Below, piece by piece: positions 5,297 to 5,634 of a stretch of DNA of 5,634 bases (positions are counted from its first letter, which is position 1; every line of letters starts with the position of its first letter). Source of the DNA: JBDKGV01 sp039798005. GTDB taxonomy: Bacteria > Fibrobacterota > Fibrobacteria > UBA5070. The stretch is taken from positions 1 through 5,634 of the forward strand of contig JBDKGV010000229.1 in assembly GCA_039798005.1 (NCBI GenBank). The letters run 5' to 3'. The position numbers and the translations under genes were made by a program. The notes beneath the pieces are model-generated. The model saw nothing but the letters and a program-made list of their open reading frames with translations, was not told the DNA's origin and made no database searches.

Positions 5297-5634
5297 GCAT
5301 ACTCCGTGAATTCAAGGACGAACCGGCTGCCAATGGGCTCCACGGCCTCGTAACGGATCTCCCCGCCCATGATCCGGGCGCATTCGCGCACGATGGCAAG
5401 GCCCAGCCCCGTGCCCGGCAACCCTTGGGAGGCACGACCGCGGAAGAACGGTTCGAAAAGGTGCTCCTGCTCCGTCGCCGAGAAGCCTTCACCCTCGTCC
5501 GACACGCTTGCCCGCAGGACGGCGTCCTCCCCCACCTCGATGCGAAGGGACACCCGGCCGGCGGTGTAGCGCAAGGCGTTGTGGACGAGGTTTCGCAGGA
5601 TTTGCAAGGTGAGGCGTCGATCGAGCCGCAGCTC
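5293..5634 (-). CDS. Sensor histidine kinase, C-terminal ATPase domain (runs off right edge)
   Basis: The last 113 residues of a protein whose start lies beyond the window. They form a complete-looking HATPase_c domain: N-box (LRNLVHNALRYT, residues 13-24 of the visible part), G1 DEGEGF (46-51), F-box FEPFFRG (60-66), G2 GTGLGLAI (74-81), and the closing IMGGEIRYEA strand. All ATP-binding motifs are intact, in contrast to the gene downstream. A TTG within the visible part could be read as a start at 5607, but the frame is open to the edge and starting there would cut into the domain. The dimerisation and sensor domains are not visible, so the signal is unknown. The stop overlaps the next gene's ATG by four bases, so the two form an operon. 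The obvious inference is that this kinase phosphorylates D54 of the receiver protein. Confidence 0.92.
   Translation of the reverse strand, partial: ELRLDRRLTLQILRNLVHNALRYTAGRVSLRIEVGEDAVLRASVSDEGEGFSATEQEHLFEPFFRGRASQGLPGTGLGLAIVRECARIMGGEIRYEAVEPIGSRFVLEFTEYA

Noticed and set aside
4472..5353. Plus-strand open frame of 293 codons opposite the receiver-pseudokinase gene
   Set aside because: Antisense shadow. The minus-strand frame has an unmistakable receiver domain and SD-supported coupling.

Overview
The window is GC-rich bacterial DNA with tightly packed, strongly GC3-biased genes. Shine-Dalgarno (SD) sites, sigma70-like promoters and intrinsic terminators suggest a Gram-negative-type or related high-GC lineage. 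I cannot name the phylum from this sequence alone.

Layout. Positions 1-450 (minus strand) hold the 5' part of an unrecognised gene that runs off the left edge. It is divergent from a plus-strand biosynthetic unit. That unit starts with a good sigma70-type promoter (674-702). Next come a 17-codon leader peptide with four consecutive Leu codons and a set of mutually exclusive RNA helices ending in a strong terminator (to about 828). These look like a classical leucine attenuator. After it lie leuA (2-isopropylmalate synthase, committed step of leucine synthesis) and a gene for cobyric acid synthase (CobQ/CbiP family, late cobalamin synthesis). The cobQ start overlaps the leuA stop by four bases. 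As laid out, leucine supply would control both genes through attenuation, and no cobalamin riboswitch is evident.

Between cobQ and the next, convergent, genes lie 293 bases (3936-4228). They contain a promoter-like sequence, roughly 115 nt with several strong helices, and a textbook intrinsic terminator with a GAAA loop and seven T's. No plus-strand gene follows. This looks like a stand-alone small RNA, or else an elaborate operon end.

The right third (4229-5634, minus strand) is a two-gene signalling operon. The upstream gene, cut by the window edge, ends in an intact histidine-kinase ATPase domain. The downstream gene, overlapping it by ATGA, encodes an intact receiver domain fused to a kinase-like region. 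That region has lost the phospho-accepting His and the ATP-binding G1 motif, so it is probably a pseudokinase output or regulatory module.

The most notable items are the apparently leaderless leucine attenuator, the leucine/B12 gene coupling, the candidate small RNA, and the receiver-pseudokinase protein.
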